Assembly (NCBI RefSeq): GCF_004521985.1
Contig: NZ_SBHZ01000009.1
Coordinates: 124,001 to 188,000, forward strand
DNA from: Ectopseudomonas khazarica
GTDB lineage: Bacteria > Pseudomonadota > Gammaproteobacteria > Pseudomonadales > Pseudomonadaceae
DNA: 64,000 bases
Direction of reading: 5' to 3'
The translations under genes were made by a program, and so were the position numbers. Positions 16,114-24,988 of the stretch are shown piece by piece (the first letter of the stretch is position 1; each line of letters begins with the position of its first letter). Under the pieces are notes generated by a model, which was not told the DNA's origin, ran no database searches, and worked only from the letters and a program-made list of their open reading frames with translations.

Positions 16114-16821
16114 ATGCCCCACCCCAACCTCGTCATCCTCACCGGTGCCGGGATCTCCGCCGAAAGCGGCATCCGCACCTTCCGCGCCAGCGACGGCCTG
16201 TGGGAAAACCATCGCATCGAAGAGGTGGCGACTCCCGAAGGCTTCGCGCGCGACCCGGCGCTGGTGCAGCGCTTCTACGACCTGCGCCGCGCCCAGTTGC
16301 GCGACCCGGCCATCGCGCCGAACGCCGGGCACCTGGCGCTGGCCGAACTGGAGGCAGCCTGGCAGGGTGATTTTCTGCTGGTCACGCAGAACGTCGACAA
16401 CCTGCACGAACGCGCGGGCTCCCGGCGCCTGCTGCACATGCACGGCGAACTGCAGTCGATGCTGTGCAGCAACAGCCAGCGACGCTTCCCGCTGGAGGGC
16501 GACATGCCGGTCAGCCAGGCCTGCGCCTGCTGCGGCCTGAGGGGCACGCTGCGCCCGGATATCGTCTGGTTCGGCGAGATGCCCTATCAGATGGAGCGCA
16601 TCCAGGATGCGCTGGAACGCTGCGAGCTGTTCGTCAGCATCGGCACCTCCGGTCATGTCTACCCGGCAGCCGGCTTCGTCGAACAGGCGCGGCGGGCAGG
16701 CGCCCACACGCTGGAGATCAACCTGGAGCCCAGCCAGGGCCATTCGCTGTTCGCCGAAAAGCGCTATGGCCTGGCGACCGAGCAGTTGCCCCGCTGGGTC
16801 GCGGAGCAACTGGCCGGCTGA
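16114..16821 (+). CDS. cobB: NAD-dependent protein deacylase, class III sirtuin (CobB-like)
   Basis: Sir2-family enzymes remove lysine acyl groups using NAD, releasing nicotinamide. The 235-residue protein shows the NAD-binding start LVILTGAGISAESGIRTFR, TQNVDNLHERAGS, catalytic His110 (LLHMHGEL), LRPDIVWFGEMP and SIGTSGHVYPAAGF. The Tyr55-x-x-Arg58 pair (FYDLRR) is the mark of class III enzymes, which act on succinyl and malonyl groups. Zinc-site cysteines are CSNS and CACC, as in E. coli CobB. It is a single gene between two matching palindromes; nothing links it to the upstream regulator except proximity. Confidence 0.93.
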   Translation: MPHPNLVILTGAGISAESGIRTFRASDGLWENHRIEEVATPEGFARDPALVQRFYDLRRAQLRDPAIAPNAGHLALAELEAAWQGDFLLVTQNVDNLHERAGSRRLLHMHGELQSMLCSNSQRRFPLEGDMPVSQACACCGLRGTLRPDIVWFGEMPYQMERIQDALERCELFVSIGTSGHVYPAAGFVEQARRAGAHTLEINLEPSQGHSLFAEKRYGLATEQLPRWVAEQLAG

Positions 16822-16830
16822 ACGTCGACA

Positions 16831-16883
16831 TGCAGGAGCCGGCTTGCTGGCGATCAGCCTCGCGCAGGATCACCGGCTCCTAC
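16831..16883. repeat. REP pair behind the sirtuin gene
   Basis: TGCAGGAGCCGGCTTGCTGGCGATC at the left and GATCACCGGCTCCTACA at the right, the latter degenerate. Same family as the REP elements at 2251 and 11763. Confidence 0.7.
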
Positions 16884-16911
16884 AAACGCACGCGCATTAC
16901 CAGACAGCGAC

Positions 16912-16964
16912 GTAGGGCGGGTGCAACCCGCCACGCCGAAACCGGCGGGTTGCACCCGCCCTAC
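16912..16964. repeat. GTAGGGCGGGTG... palindromic repeat, copy 2
   Basis: GTAGGGCGGGTGCAACCCGCC and GGCGGGTTGCACCCGCCCTAC form a long hairpin ending one base before the stop codon of the minus-strand gene at 16966. It may double as that gene's 3' hairpin. Confidence 0.75.
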
Positions 16965-16965
16965 G

Positions 16966-19140
16966 TTACTGCTGCGCTGGTGCGACCACTTCGGCCGGAG
17001 CTTCGGCGGCCGTTGGGCTGAACATGCCGCTGCTCCAGGCATGGTAGCCGCCAGCCAACAGCACCAGCAGCAGGACCACCCAGGGCCAGACCACCGGTTT
17101 GTCGGCATAGGGGTCACGCAGGGCACGGTCGCTGCCCTTGGGCAACTCGGCCATTTGCGTCAGCGCGGTACCGAAGGGAATGCTGATGCGCGCCTTGGCG
17201 TTCACCGCCCAGCCATTGGCATCGAGAATCGGCCCCAGGCTGCGCCGACGCAGCTTGAACCAGGCCAGCAGCATGGCCGGGCCGGAAATGGCCAGCAGCA
17301 CGCCCAGCAGCAGCAACGGCACCTGCCACCAGGCCAGCGACAGGATGCCGGTCACCACTGCGGCCAGGGCCGTACCCAGGGCACCGACCGCCAGGCCGAT
17401 GGCAGCGAAGATCCCGGCGAACTTGGCGATGTCGAACGCCGGCGCCGGCGTTGCAGCACCCGGCGCCCCCGTTTCACCGACCTTGGCAGCGGTCTTGCTG
17501 ACCATGTCGGCGTCACGGCTGGCCGCCAGTTTCTGCACCTGGTCGGAGACCAGCTTGGAGATGCGCCGATAGGGCGACCAGAACGCCTCGCGGATGCTGA
17601 TGGCGCTCTGCACCACCTTGACCACCTTGGCGTCCCAGTCATTGCCGTCGCGGTCATAGAACAGGCCATGGCGCCCGGCCTGCAGGTCGCCCTCGCTACC
17701 GGCGGTGACCGCCACCACGATATTCATCGCCTCCTTGCCTCGCACCGGCTCGCCACGACGGGTACAGGCGCAGTAGAGCAGGAAGCAGTCGCTGGCCGCC
17801 GCCACCTTGGCATGCGCCTCGATGTTGTCGACCTCCACCGCCAGGTCGCAGCTCTTGCCGTCGATGTACAGCGTGCCGGCCTGGAACACGGCCTTGTCCT
17901 GACGGGCATAGAAACTCTGGAACGACACGAAGTTGCGCAGCAGCGTGATCAGGCCATGGCGCAGGCGAATCAGCTTGTCCAGTTCGACCAGCCCGTCGGC
18001 CGCCTCGGCCACGGTCTTGTCTTTCTCGACCAGCGCCAGCAGGCGGGCTTCGGCGTCCTGCTCCACCAGCTCGAGGATGCGCCCGCGCTTGAGCACCTCG
18101 ACAATCGCCACCTTGGGCGTCTCGGCCTGCCAGGCCAGGTAGTTGCCGCAGAGCGCGACCAGGTGCTGCCACTGCTCGCGCGACAGGCGCTCCAGCTCGC
18201 CGTAGACCGGCACCACCACGCGCTGGCGGAACTCGCCGATCGCGCCTTGCCATGCCGGGTTGAGGCCCTTGTCCAGTGGCAACTCGTCACCGTGCTGCAC
18301 CGCCGCCAGGGGTAGGCCGGCGACTTCGCCGGCATCCGCCAGGGACAGCGACGACAGACGCACCAGCTCGGCCTCCTGGGCATTCATCAGCGCCGCGGCA
18401 CGCGGGTCGAACTCGGCCATGGCAACGCGGGTGAAGTAGTCGTCGATCTTGGCGCGCACGGCACTCAGCGCCTCGACCGCCGCGACCGTGCCCTCGCCGA
18501 AGGCGTCCAGTCCCTGCTCCGCCGCACGCGCATGCCAGGCGTGCAGCTGGCGCGCCTGCGCGAAGAACTCGCCGATCTGCTCGGCGCCGATCGCCGCCTC
18601 GCCACTGCGGTCGGTCTGCGCCCCCAGGCTGGCGATGATGTCGGCGATGGCCGCCTTCAGCTCGGCGTCATCGGTCAGCGTCGCCGGCACCAGGCCGTCG
18701 CCGTTGGGTTCGTGCGGCGGGAACAGTTGCGCCAGGTTGGCTGTGTCAGCCGGCACCAGGCTGTCGCCATCGGCGCGCCCCAGCACCGTCAGCAGGCGTT
18801 GTGCCGCCAGGCGCAGGCGCGCCCCCACGGCGTCATCGGTGAGCGAAGCGAGCTGCAGCGGGCCGTTCTCGAACAGCACGGCCGGATCGCGCAGACGCGC
18901 CAGCGTCCAGTCCACCACGTCGAGGATTTCCGGGGCGCGGATACGACCGTCCTTGTTCAGGTCGATGTAGTCCAGCATGCGCCGATCCAGCTCCAGGTTG
19001 TTCACCGGGCAGGCCAGGCTGGCCCAGAGTTTCTGGTCCAGGCCACGCAGTGCGGCGAGATCCGCCGGGGTTTCCAGTTGCACCTGATCGAAGCCGCCGG
19101 CCCGGAAGAAGCGCCAGCGATGCGCGAGAGCTTGAGTCAT
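16966..19140 (-). CDS. Membrane protein with EF-hand-like loops, function unknown
   Basis: I do not recognise a characterised homologue. The 724-residue protein begins without a signal peptide. It has an EF-hand-like loop DLNKDGRIRAPE near residue 60 (D-x-N-x-D-G spacing) and a second DG-containing loop EPNGDGLVP near 145. The middle 400 residues are mainly helical and soluble. At the C-terminus there are two or three hydrophobic helices (about 570-640) and a last one near 690 (WPWVVLLLVLLAGGYHAW). This suggests a large cytoplasmic part anchored at the end. The start ATG has AGGA upstream. It stands alone, convergent with the sirtuin. Confidence 0.85.
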   Translation of the reverse strand: MTQALAHRWRFFRAGGFDQVQLETPADLAALRGLDQKLWASLACPVNNLELDRRMLDYIDLNKDGRIRAPEILDVVDWTLARLRDPAVLFENGPLQLASLTDDAVGARLRLAAQRLLTVLGRADGDSLVPADTANLAQLFPPHEPNGDGLVPATLTDDAELKAAIADIIASLGAQTDRSGEAAIGAEQIGEFFAQARQLHAWHARAAEQGLDAFGEGTVAAVEALSAVRAKIDDYFTRVAMAEFDPRAAALMNAQEAELVRLSSLSLADAGEVAGLPLAAVQHGDELPLDKGLNPAWQGAIGEFRQRVVVPVYGELERLSREQWQHLVALCGNYLAWQAETPKVAIVEVLKRGRILELVEQDAEARLLALVEKDKTVAEAADGLVELDKLIRLRHGLITLLRNFVSFQSFYARQDKAVFQAGTLYIDGKSCDLAVEVDNIEAHAKVAAASDCFLLYCACTRRGEPVRGKEAMNIVVAVTAGSEGDLQAGRHGLFYDRDGNDWDAKVVKVVQSAISIREAFWSPYRRISKLVSDQVQKLAASRDADMVSKTAAKVGETGAPGAATPAPAFDIAKFAGIFAAIGLAVGALGTALAAVVTGILSLAWWQVPLLLLGVLLAISGPAMLLAWFKLRRRSLGPILDANGWAVNAKARISIPFGTALTQMAELPKGSDRALRDPYADKPVVWPWVVLLLVLLAGGYHAWSSGMFSPTAAEAPAEVVAPAQQ

Positions 19141-19287
19141 CTACAAAAGATCCTTTCTTGGTGAGGGCGACTGCGCCAAGCAGTCCGGCATGCTCCCGTC
19201 GCCACGCACGGGCGCACGGTCATGCCCTGGACTCCTACATCCCAGGCGCTGTTCGGCCCAGTGTACCCGAGCTTCAGCGGCGCGCGC

Positions 19288-21015
19288 TCATTGCGCCTCG
19301 ACCGCCAGCGGCTGCGCGTCGGGCTGCTTGATCAGCGCATAGAGCACGCCGGTGAGCAGGCTGCCGGCGACGATGGCCAACAGGTACAAGGCGGCGTGGT
19401 TGATGGCGTTGGGGATCAGCAGCACGAAGAGGCCGCCGTGCGGCGCCATCAGCTTGCAGCCGAAGTACATCGACAGGGCGCCGGTCAGCGCCCCGCCGGC
19501 GATGCTGGCGGGGATCACCCGCAGCGGGTCCCTGGCGGCGAAGGGAATCGCTCCCTCGGAGATGAAGCACAGCCCCAGCACGCCCGCCGCCTTGCCGGCC
19601 TGACGCTCGCTCTGGGCGAACTTGCGCCGCGCCAGCACGGTGGCGATGGCCATGGCGATCGGCGGCACCATGCCACCGGCCATGGTCGCGGCCATCGGCG
19701 CGTAGCTGCTCGACGCCAGCAGGCCGACGGAGAAGGCGTAGGCCGCCTTGTTGATCGGCCCGCCAAGGTCCACGCACATCATCCCGCCGAGCAGCGCACC
19801 GAGCAGAATGGCGTTGGTGCTGCCCATGCTGTCGAGGAAACGCGTCAGCGACTGCAGCACACCCGCCACCGGCGTGCCGACGACATAGATCATCAGCAGG
19901 CCGGTCACCAGGCTGGCCAGCAACGGGATGATCAGGATCGGCTTGAGCGCTTCCAGGCTCTCCGGCAGGCGCACCCAGCGGGCGATGGCCCTGGCGCTGT
20001 AGCCGGCGATGAACCCGGCGACGATGCCGCCGATGAAACCGGCGCCCAGCGAGCCGGCCAGCAGCCCGCCGATCATGCCCGGCGCCAGCCCCGGACGATC
20101 GGCGATGGAATAGGCGATGTAACCGGCCAGCACCGGCACCATCAGCTTGAAGGCGGCGTCGCCGCCGATCTGCATCAGCGCCGCCGCGAACGTGCCCTCC
20201 TCCTTGAAGGCCTCGATACCGAAGACGAACGACAGGGCGATCAGCAGACCACCCGCCACCACCATCGGCAGCATGTAGGAGACACCGGTGAGCAGGTGCT
20301 TGTAGGGCCCGCTCTTCTCGCCCTGGCTGGCCGCGGCCTGGCCTTCTCCGGACGCCGCCTCGCTCAGTGGCCGGGCCTCGTTCAGCGCCCGTTCCAGCGT
20401 CTGTTGCGGCTGCTTCAGCGCCACGCCGGTGCCACAGCGATAGACCTTCTTGCCGGCGAAGCGGCTGGTGTCCACCTCGATATCGGTAGCCAGCAACACC
20501 GCGTCGGCAGCGGCGATGGCGGCCTCGTCGAGCAGGTTGCGCGCACCGACCGAGCCACGGGTCTCCACCTGCAACTCGATACCCGCACGCGTCGCCGCCT
20601 GCTGCAGCGCCTCGGCGGCCATGAAGGTGTGCGCCACCCCGGTCGGGCAGGCGGTGATGGCGACCAGCCGGCGCGTGCCAGCGGTCGATGATTCGGTCGT
20701 AGCCTGATAGGGCTCGGCGCGCTCGGCCGCCTCACGCAGGAAGCGCTGCGGGTCGGCCAGCGCCTCTGCCGGCGAGGCCTGCAACAGGCGTTTGCCAGCG
20801 AAGCGCTGCAACGGCAGATCGCCGGTCCGAACCACCAGCACCCAGTCGGCGGCGGCGATGTCCGCCGCACTGAGCGGCGAGCCAATGGCGCGGGCGTCGT
20901 GCACCTCGACGCGGGTTTGCCAGCCCAGGCGTTCGGCAGCCGCTTGCAACAGACGCGAGCACAGCACGCTGGTGACCTGGCCATTGGGGCAGGCAGTGAC
21001 GATCAGCAGATTCAT
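19288..21015 (-). CDS. fruA: PTS fructose transporter, EIIBC component
   Basis: FruA imports fructose and phosphorylates it to fructose 1-phosphate. The 575-residue protein has a degenerate EIIB' domain (from MNLLIVTACPNGQ), a second EIIB with the phosphocysteine motif ITACPTGVAHTFMAAEAL, and a membrane EIIC of 8-10 hydrophobic segments starting about residue 245 (HLLTGVSYMLPMVVAGGLLIALSF). It is the last gene of fruB-fruK-fruA, 12 bases after fruK, with GAGG before the start. Pseudomonas uses this PTS almost only for fructose. Confidence 0.96.
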   Translation of the reverse strand: MNLLIVTACPNGQVTSVLCSRLLQAAAERLGWQTRVEVHDARAIGSPLSAADIAAADWVLVVRTGDLPLQRFAGKRLLQASPAEALADPQRFLREAAERAEPYQATTESSTAGTRRLVAITACPTGVAHTFMAAEALQQAATRAGIELQVETRGSVGARNLLDEAAIAAADAVLLATDIEVDTSRFAGKKVYRCGTGVALKQPQQTLERALNEARPLSEAASGEGQAAASQGEKSGPYKHLLTGVSYMLPMVVAGGLLIALSFVFGIEAFKEEGTFAAALMQIGGDAAFKLMVPVLAGYIAYSIADRPGLAPGMIGGLLAGSLGAGFIGGIVAGFIAGYSARAIARWVRLPESLEALKPILIIPLLASLVTGLLMIYVVGTPVAGVLQSLTRFLDSMGSTNAILLGALLGGMMCVDLGGPINKAAYAFSVGLLASSSYAPMAATMAGGMVPPIAMAIATVLARRKFAQSERQAGKAAGVLGLCFISEGAIPFAARDPLRVIPASIAGGALTGALSMYFGCKLMAPHGGLFVLLIPNAINHAALYLLAIVAGSLLTGVLYALIKQPDAQPLAVEAQ

Positions 21016-21027
21016 GGTGGGTGCCTC

Positions 21028-21948
21028 TTATTGTTCTGGACGGTGCAGTTGCACGGCCGCTTCGAAGCGGGCCAGTTGCTCGCGATCATGGATACCGAAG
21101 CCGATCTGGGTGACCGCCTGCGCCGCCACCGCCGTGGCCAGGCGCAGCGTGCGCTCGGCGGGCCAGCCTTGCAGCAGGCCATGCAGGCTGGCCGCCAGCA
21201 GCGAGTCGCCAGCACCGACGGTGCTGGCCACCTCGACGCGCGGCGGCACGGCACGCAGGGCGATACCCGGTCCGTGCCATTCGACGCCGTCGGCGCCACG
21301 CGAGAGCAGCACATGCTCGATGCCCTGCCCGCGCAGGCGCGTGATGGCCGCTGGCAGGTCGTTGCCGCAGGCCTCGCGCAGTTCTTCCTCGTTGGGCTTG
21401 ATCAACCACGGCACGACGTCGAGGGCCGCCTGCAGGGCCGCGCCGCTGCTGTCCACCACCAGCGGTATGCCACTGGCCTTGATCCGTCGCAGCAGGCTGG
21501 CGAACCACTGCGTGGTGACGCCACGCGGCAGGCTACCGGCGACCACCACGGCGTCGTGCCCGACAAGCAGCGGCTGCAGCTCCTCCTCCAGGCGCTGCAG
21601 GTGCTCGGCCTCGACCTGCGGTCCGGGGCCATTGAGGTCGGTGATGCGGCCATCGGCCTCGGCCAGCTTGATGTTGCTGCGCGTCTCGCCCGGCACGCGG
21701 ACGAACAGGTCATGAAAGCCGCGCGCCTGCATCAGGCGCTCGAACGGCGCCGCATTGGCACGGCCCAGAAAGCCACTTACGCTCAGGCTGTGGCCCAGGT
21801 CGGCGAGCACCTGGGCGACGTTGAGGCCCTTGCCGGCGGCATGACTGCGCAGCTCGTCACAACGGTTGATCGCGCCGGGCTGCAGGCTCGGCAGGCGCAG
21901 GGTCAGGTCCAGCGCCGGATTCAGGGTCAGGGTCAGGATTCGTGCCAT
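21028..21948 (-). CDS. fruK: 1-phosphofructokinase
   Basis: FruK phosphorylates fructose 1-phosphate to fructose 1,6-bisphosphate. The 306-residue PfkB-family protein starts MARILTLTLNPALDLTLRL, has the substrate-binding AAGKGLNVAQVLADLG, and the PfkB C-terminal signature VASTVGAGDSLLAASLHG with the catalytic Asp in GAGD. The start at 21948 overlaps the fruB stop codon by one base; the longer frame reads back into fruB and is rejected. Confidence 0.95.
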   Translation of the reverse strand: MARILTLTLNPALDLTLRLPSLQPGAINRCDELRSHAAGKGLNVAQVLADLGHSLSVSGFLGRANAAPFERLMQARGFHDLFVRVPGETRSNIKLAEADGRITDLNGPGPQVEAEHLQRLEEELQPLLVGHDAVVVAGSLPRGVTTQWFASLLRRIKASGIPLVVDSSGAALQAALDVVPWLIKPNEEELREACGNDLPAAITRLRGQGIEHVLLSRGADGVEWHGPGIALRAVPPRVEVASTVGAGDSLLAASLHGLLQGWPAERTLRLATAVAAQAVTQIGFGIHDREQLARFEAAVQLHRPEQ

Positions 21949-24809
21949 CAGTGCATCTCCGCGACCAGCGCGCGCACGGCGCTGGCACTGTCCAGCGCCA
22001 GGGCGCGATCGACCAGGGTACGTGCCTGGCGGCTGTCGACCTCGCGCACCCGCGCCTTGACCAGGGCGATGGAGCGCGGCGTCACGCTCAGCTCGTCCAC
22101 CCCCAGGCCGATCAGCAGGGGCACGGCCAGGCGATCGCTGGCCAGCTCGCCACAGACGCCGACCCACTTGCCCTGGGCATGGGCTGCCGTGACAGTCATC
22201 TCGATCAGGCGCAGCACCGCCGGGTGCAGACCATCGGCCTGCGCCGACAGCTGCGGATGACCGCGGTCGATGGCCAGGCAGTACTGGGTCAGGTCATTGG
22301 TGCCGATACTGAAGAAGTCCACCTCGCGCGCCAGCACCGGCGCCAGCAGCGCAGCCGAGGGCACTTCGATCATGATGCCGAGCTGCAGGTCGCGCACCTC
22401 GATCTCTTCGCGCAGGCGCTGCACCAGGTCACGCGCCGCGCGCCACTCCTCCACCGCGCCGACCATGGGGAACATGATCCGCAGCGGACGACCGTCGGCC
22501 GAGGCGAGCAAGGCGCGCAGCTGGGTTTCGAGGATGTCCGGGCGCTGCAGGCTGAGGCGAATGCCGCGTACGCCGAGGAAGGGGTTTTCCTCGGCGGGCA
22601 TCGGCCAGTACGGCAAGGGTTTGTCGCCGCCGACGTCCAGCGTGCGCACCACCAGCGGGCGGCCAGCCAAGGCGTCGAGCACGCGGCGGTACTCGGTTTG
22701 CTGCGCGGCCTGGTCCGGCGCCTGGGCATGTTCCATGAACACCAGCTCGGTGCGCAGCAGGCCCACGGCCTCCGCGCCCAGCTCCACCGCGTCGGCGGTT
22801 TCCCCGCTGGCACCGATGTTGGCCGCCACCTCGACTCGCACGCCGTCACGGGTCTGCGCCGTGTCGAAGCGCCGGGCATGCGCCTGCTCCTGGCGGCGCT
22901 GCGCAGCCTCGCGCTCTTGCAGCGCCTGGTCACGCTCGCGCGCATCCGGCGCCACCCGCAGCACGCCGCTGTCGCCATCGAGCAGCAGCGGCGTGCCCTG
23001 CGCCAACTGCAGCACGCCGTCGCCGGCGCCGACCAGCGCAGGAATGCCCAGAGCACGGGCGATGATCGCGCTGTGCGCCGTCGCCCCACCGCGCGCGGTG
23101 AGAATGCCGGCAACGCGTCGACGATCGAGCCCGGCGACATCGGACGGCACCACCTCGGCCATCACCAGGATGTAGGGTTCGTCCGGCTCGCTGGGCAGCG
23201 CCACGCCACACAGCTGCGCCAGCACCCGATTGCCGATGTCGCGCAGGTCGGCCGCGCGTTCGGCCAGCAGCGCATCATGCAAGGCTTCCTGACGCCTGGC
23301 CGCCGCCTCGACCTCGACCTGCCAGGCGGCTTCGGCACTGGCGCCCTGCCCCAGGCGTGCCTCGACATCCTCACGCAGTGCCGGGTCACCAAGCATGGCC
23401 AGGTGCGCACTGAATATCTCCCGGATGCTGGCCACGCCCGCGCCGTCGACCAGGCGCTGAATCTGCGCCGAGACGACGGCCAGGGCCTGCTCGAGGCGCG
23501 CCCGCTCAGGCTCGATGCCCTGCCCCTGTTCGGCGAAATGAAAGGTCGGAGGCGTGCGCACCAACGCCGGCCCGATGGCGATACCGGGCGAGGCACCAAC
23601 CGCCAGCAGGCGAGCGCCGGCGACAGGCGCGACCGGCGCGACCGGTTGCAGCTGCGCGGCCACCTCCGGCAGCGCCTCGCTCAGCGGTTCGACCGTTTCA
23701 CCGAGGCCGCTTTGCAATGCCGCACGTAGCGCCGGCAACGCCGCTTCGGCAATCGCCGGCTCGGCGCTGAACTCCAGCATCTGCCCGCGACGCGCCCCCA
23801 GCGCCAGCAGCCGGCTGAGGCTCTTGGCCGAGACGCCTGCAGCGCCGTCACCGAGCAGGCGCACACGGATCTCGCCGGCAAAACCCTGCGCCAGCTCGCT
23901 CAAGGCCTTGGCCGGTCGTGCATGCAGGCCGTGGGCATTGAGCAGCGGCACGCTGAGGCTGGGCCAGTCCGGCGCCACCTCGCCACCCAGCGCCTCGATC
24001 ACCTGGCGGCTGTCGCTGGCCTCGCTGAACGCCGCCGCGCGACCGCCGATCAGCACATCGCAGAGCCGCTCCAGCGCCTGCCGATGCGCTTCACCCTGGC
24101 TGGCCAGGCAGAACAGGCCGCGCAGCGCCTCGCCACGAAAGGTCAGCGCCTGCGCCGGGGTGACGAACGCCAGGCCCGGCCGCTCGACACTGGCGTCGCT
24201 GTGCAGCCACCACAGGCCGTCACCCAGCGGCAACGGCTCGCCACGCGCCAGGCCGAGCGCAAAGCCCGTGCGCGCGCAACCGGCCTGGCGCAACAGGCGG
24301 GCACCCTGCCAGAGCAACTCGTCAAAGTCTTCGGCCGCCTGCCCCAACGCCACCAGCTGGCCATCCAGGGCCAGCGCCTGCGGCGCGCCCTGCAACAGTT
24401 CGAGGATCTGCGTGGCTTCACCCGCCTCACGCAAGGCCTGGCTCAGGTCCCCTTCGCCCAGGGCGCGGGTCAGCAGTTGCAACAGATGCAGGTGCTCGTC
24501 GGACTGGGCGGCAATCGCGATGGCCAGGTACACCCGTTGCCCGTCGCCCCAATCCACACCCGCCGGAAACTGAATCAGGCTGACCCCCGTGCGCAGCACC
24601 TGGTCGCGTGTCTGCGGCGTGCCGTGGGGAATGGCGATGCCCTGCCCCAGAAAGGTCGAGCCCTGGCGCTCGCGTGCCTGCAAACCGTCGAGATAAGCCG
24701 CTGTGGCCAGGCCAGCGCTGGCCAATGCGTCGGCAAGCATGGCCAGGGCTTCATCCTTGTTCGCCGCGGCCCGGCCCATCTGGATCTGACTGGCATCGAG
24801 TTCGAGCAT
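21948..24809 (-). CDS. fruB: PTS multiphosphoryl transfer protein (EIIA-HPr-EI fusion)
   Basis: FruB carries phosphate from PEP to FruA. Its 953 residues hold EIIA-Fru (His62 in GIAIPHGTPQ), an intermediate region of about 140 residues, HPr (His296 in NAHGLHARPA) and enzyme I (from LLAVGASPGIAIG; His579 in ARGGATAHSAIIARALG; PEP-binding end ERGHPQ-type region and GTNDLTQYCLA). The start at 24809 has GGAG and is the family start MLELDASQIQ; the longer frame would cross the operator and promoter. It is the first gene of the fructose operon and lies downstream of a Cra-type operator. Confidence 0.96.
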   Translation of the reverse strand: MLELDASQIQMGRAAANKDEALAMLADALASAGLATAAYLDGLQARERQGSTFLGQGIAIPHGTPQTRDQVLRTGVSLIQFPAGVDWGDGQRVYLAIAIAAQSDEHLHLLQLLTRALGEGDLSQALREAGEATQILELLQGAPQALALDGQLVALGQAAEDFDELLWQGARLLRQAGCARTGFALGLARGEPLPLGDGLWWLHSDASVERPGLAFVTPAQALTFRGEALRGLFCLASQGEAHRQALERLCDVLIGGRAAAFSEASDSRQVIEALGGEVAPDWPSLSVPLLNAHGLHARPAKALSELAQGFAGEIRVRLLGDGAAGVSAKSLSRLLALGARRGQMLEFSAEPAIAEAALPALRAALQSGLGETVEPLSEALPEVAAQLQPVAPVAPVAGARLLAVGASPGIAIGPALVRTPPTFHFAEQGQGIEPERARLEQALAVVSAQIQRLVDGAGVASIREIFSAHLAMLGDPALREDVEARLGQGASAEAAWQVEVEAAARRQEALHDALLAERAADLRDIGNRVLAQLCGVALPSEPDEPYILVMAEVVPSDVAGLDRRRVAGILTARGGATAHSAIIARALGIPALVGAGDGVLQLAQGTPLLLDGDSGVLRVAPDARERDQALQEREAAQRRQEQAHARRFDTAQTRDGVRVEVAANIGASGETADAVELGAEAVGLLRTELVFMEHAQAPDQAAQQTEYRRVLDALAGRPLVVRTLDVGGDKPLPYWPMPAEENPFLGVRGIRLSLQRPDILETQLRALLASADGRPLRIMFPMVGAVEEWRAARDLVQRLREEIEVRDLQLGIMIEVPSAALLAPVLAREVDFFSIGTNDLTQYCLAIDRGHPQLSAQADGLHPAVLRLIEMTVTAAHAQGKWVGVCGELASDRLAVPLLIGLGVDELSVTPRSIALVKARVREVDSRQARTLVDRALALDSASAVRALVAEMH

Positions 24810-24861
24810 GGGAGTCTCCGACTTATTGTTCTGGCTAAGACGAGCAGGTGAACTAGACTGC

Positions 24862-24873
24862 TGAAACGATTCA
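24862..24873. promoter_or_regulatory. FruR/Cra operator between fruB and fruR
   Basis: TGAAACGATTCA is a near-perfect palindrome that fits the enterobacterial Cra consensus (TGAAACGNTTCA core). It is centred about 58 bases upstream of the fruB start in the divergent fruB-fruR gap. In Pseudomonas FruR represses the fru operon and is relieved by fructose 1-phosphate. Confidence 0.8.
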
Positions 24874-24988
24874 CCACATTCCGGCACCTTAGCCGATAAC
24901 GGGGCATCCTTGAAGCCCGGTCGTCGCCGGGACGGTGTAGACTCGCCGCGCTCGCACAGCCGAAACCTCATCTCTACAGGGTGCGCCC

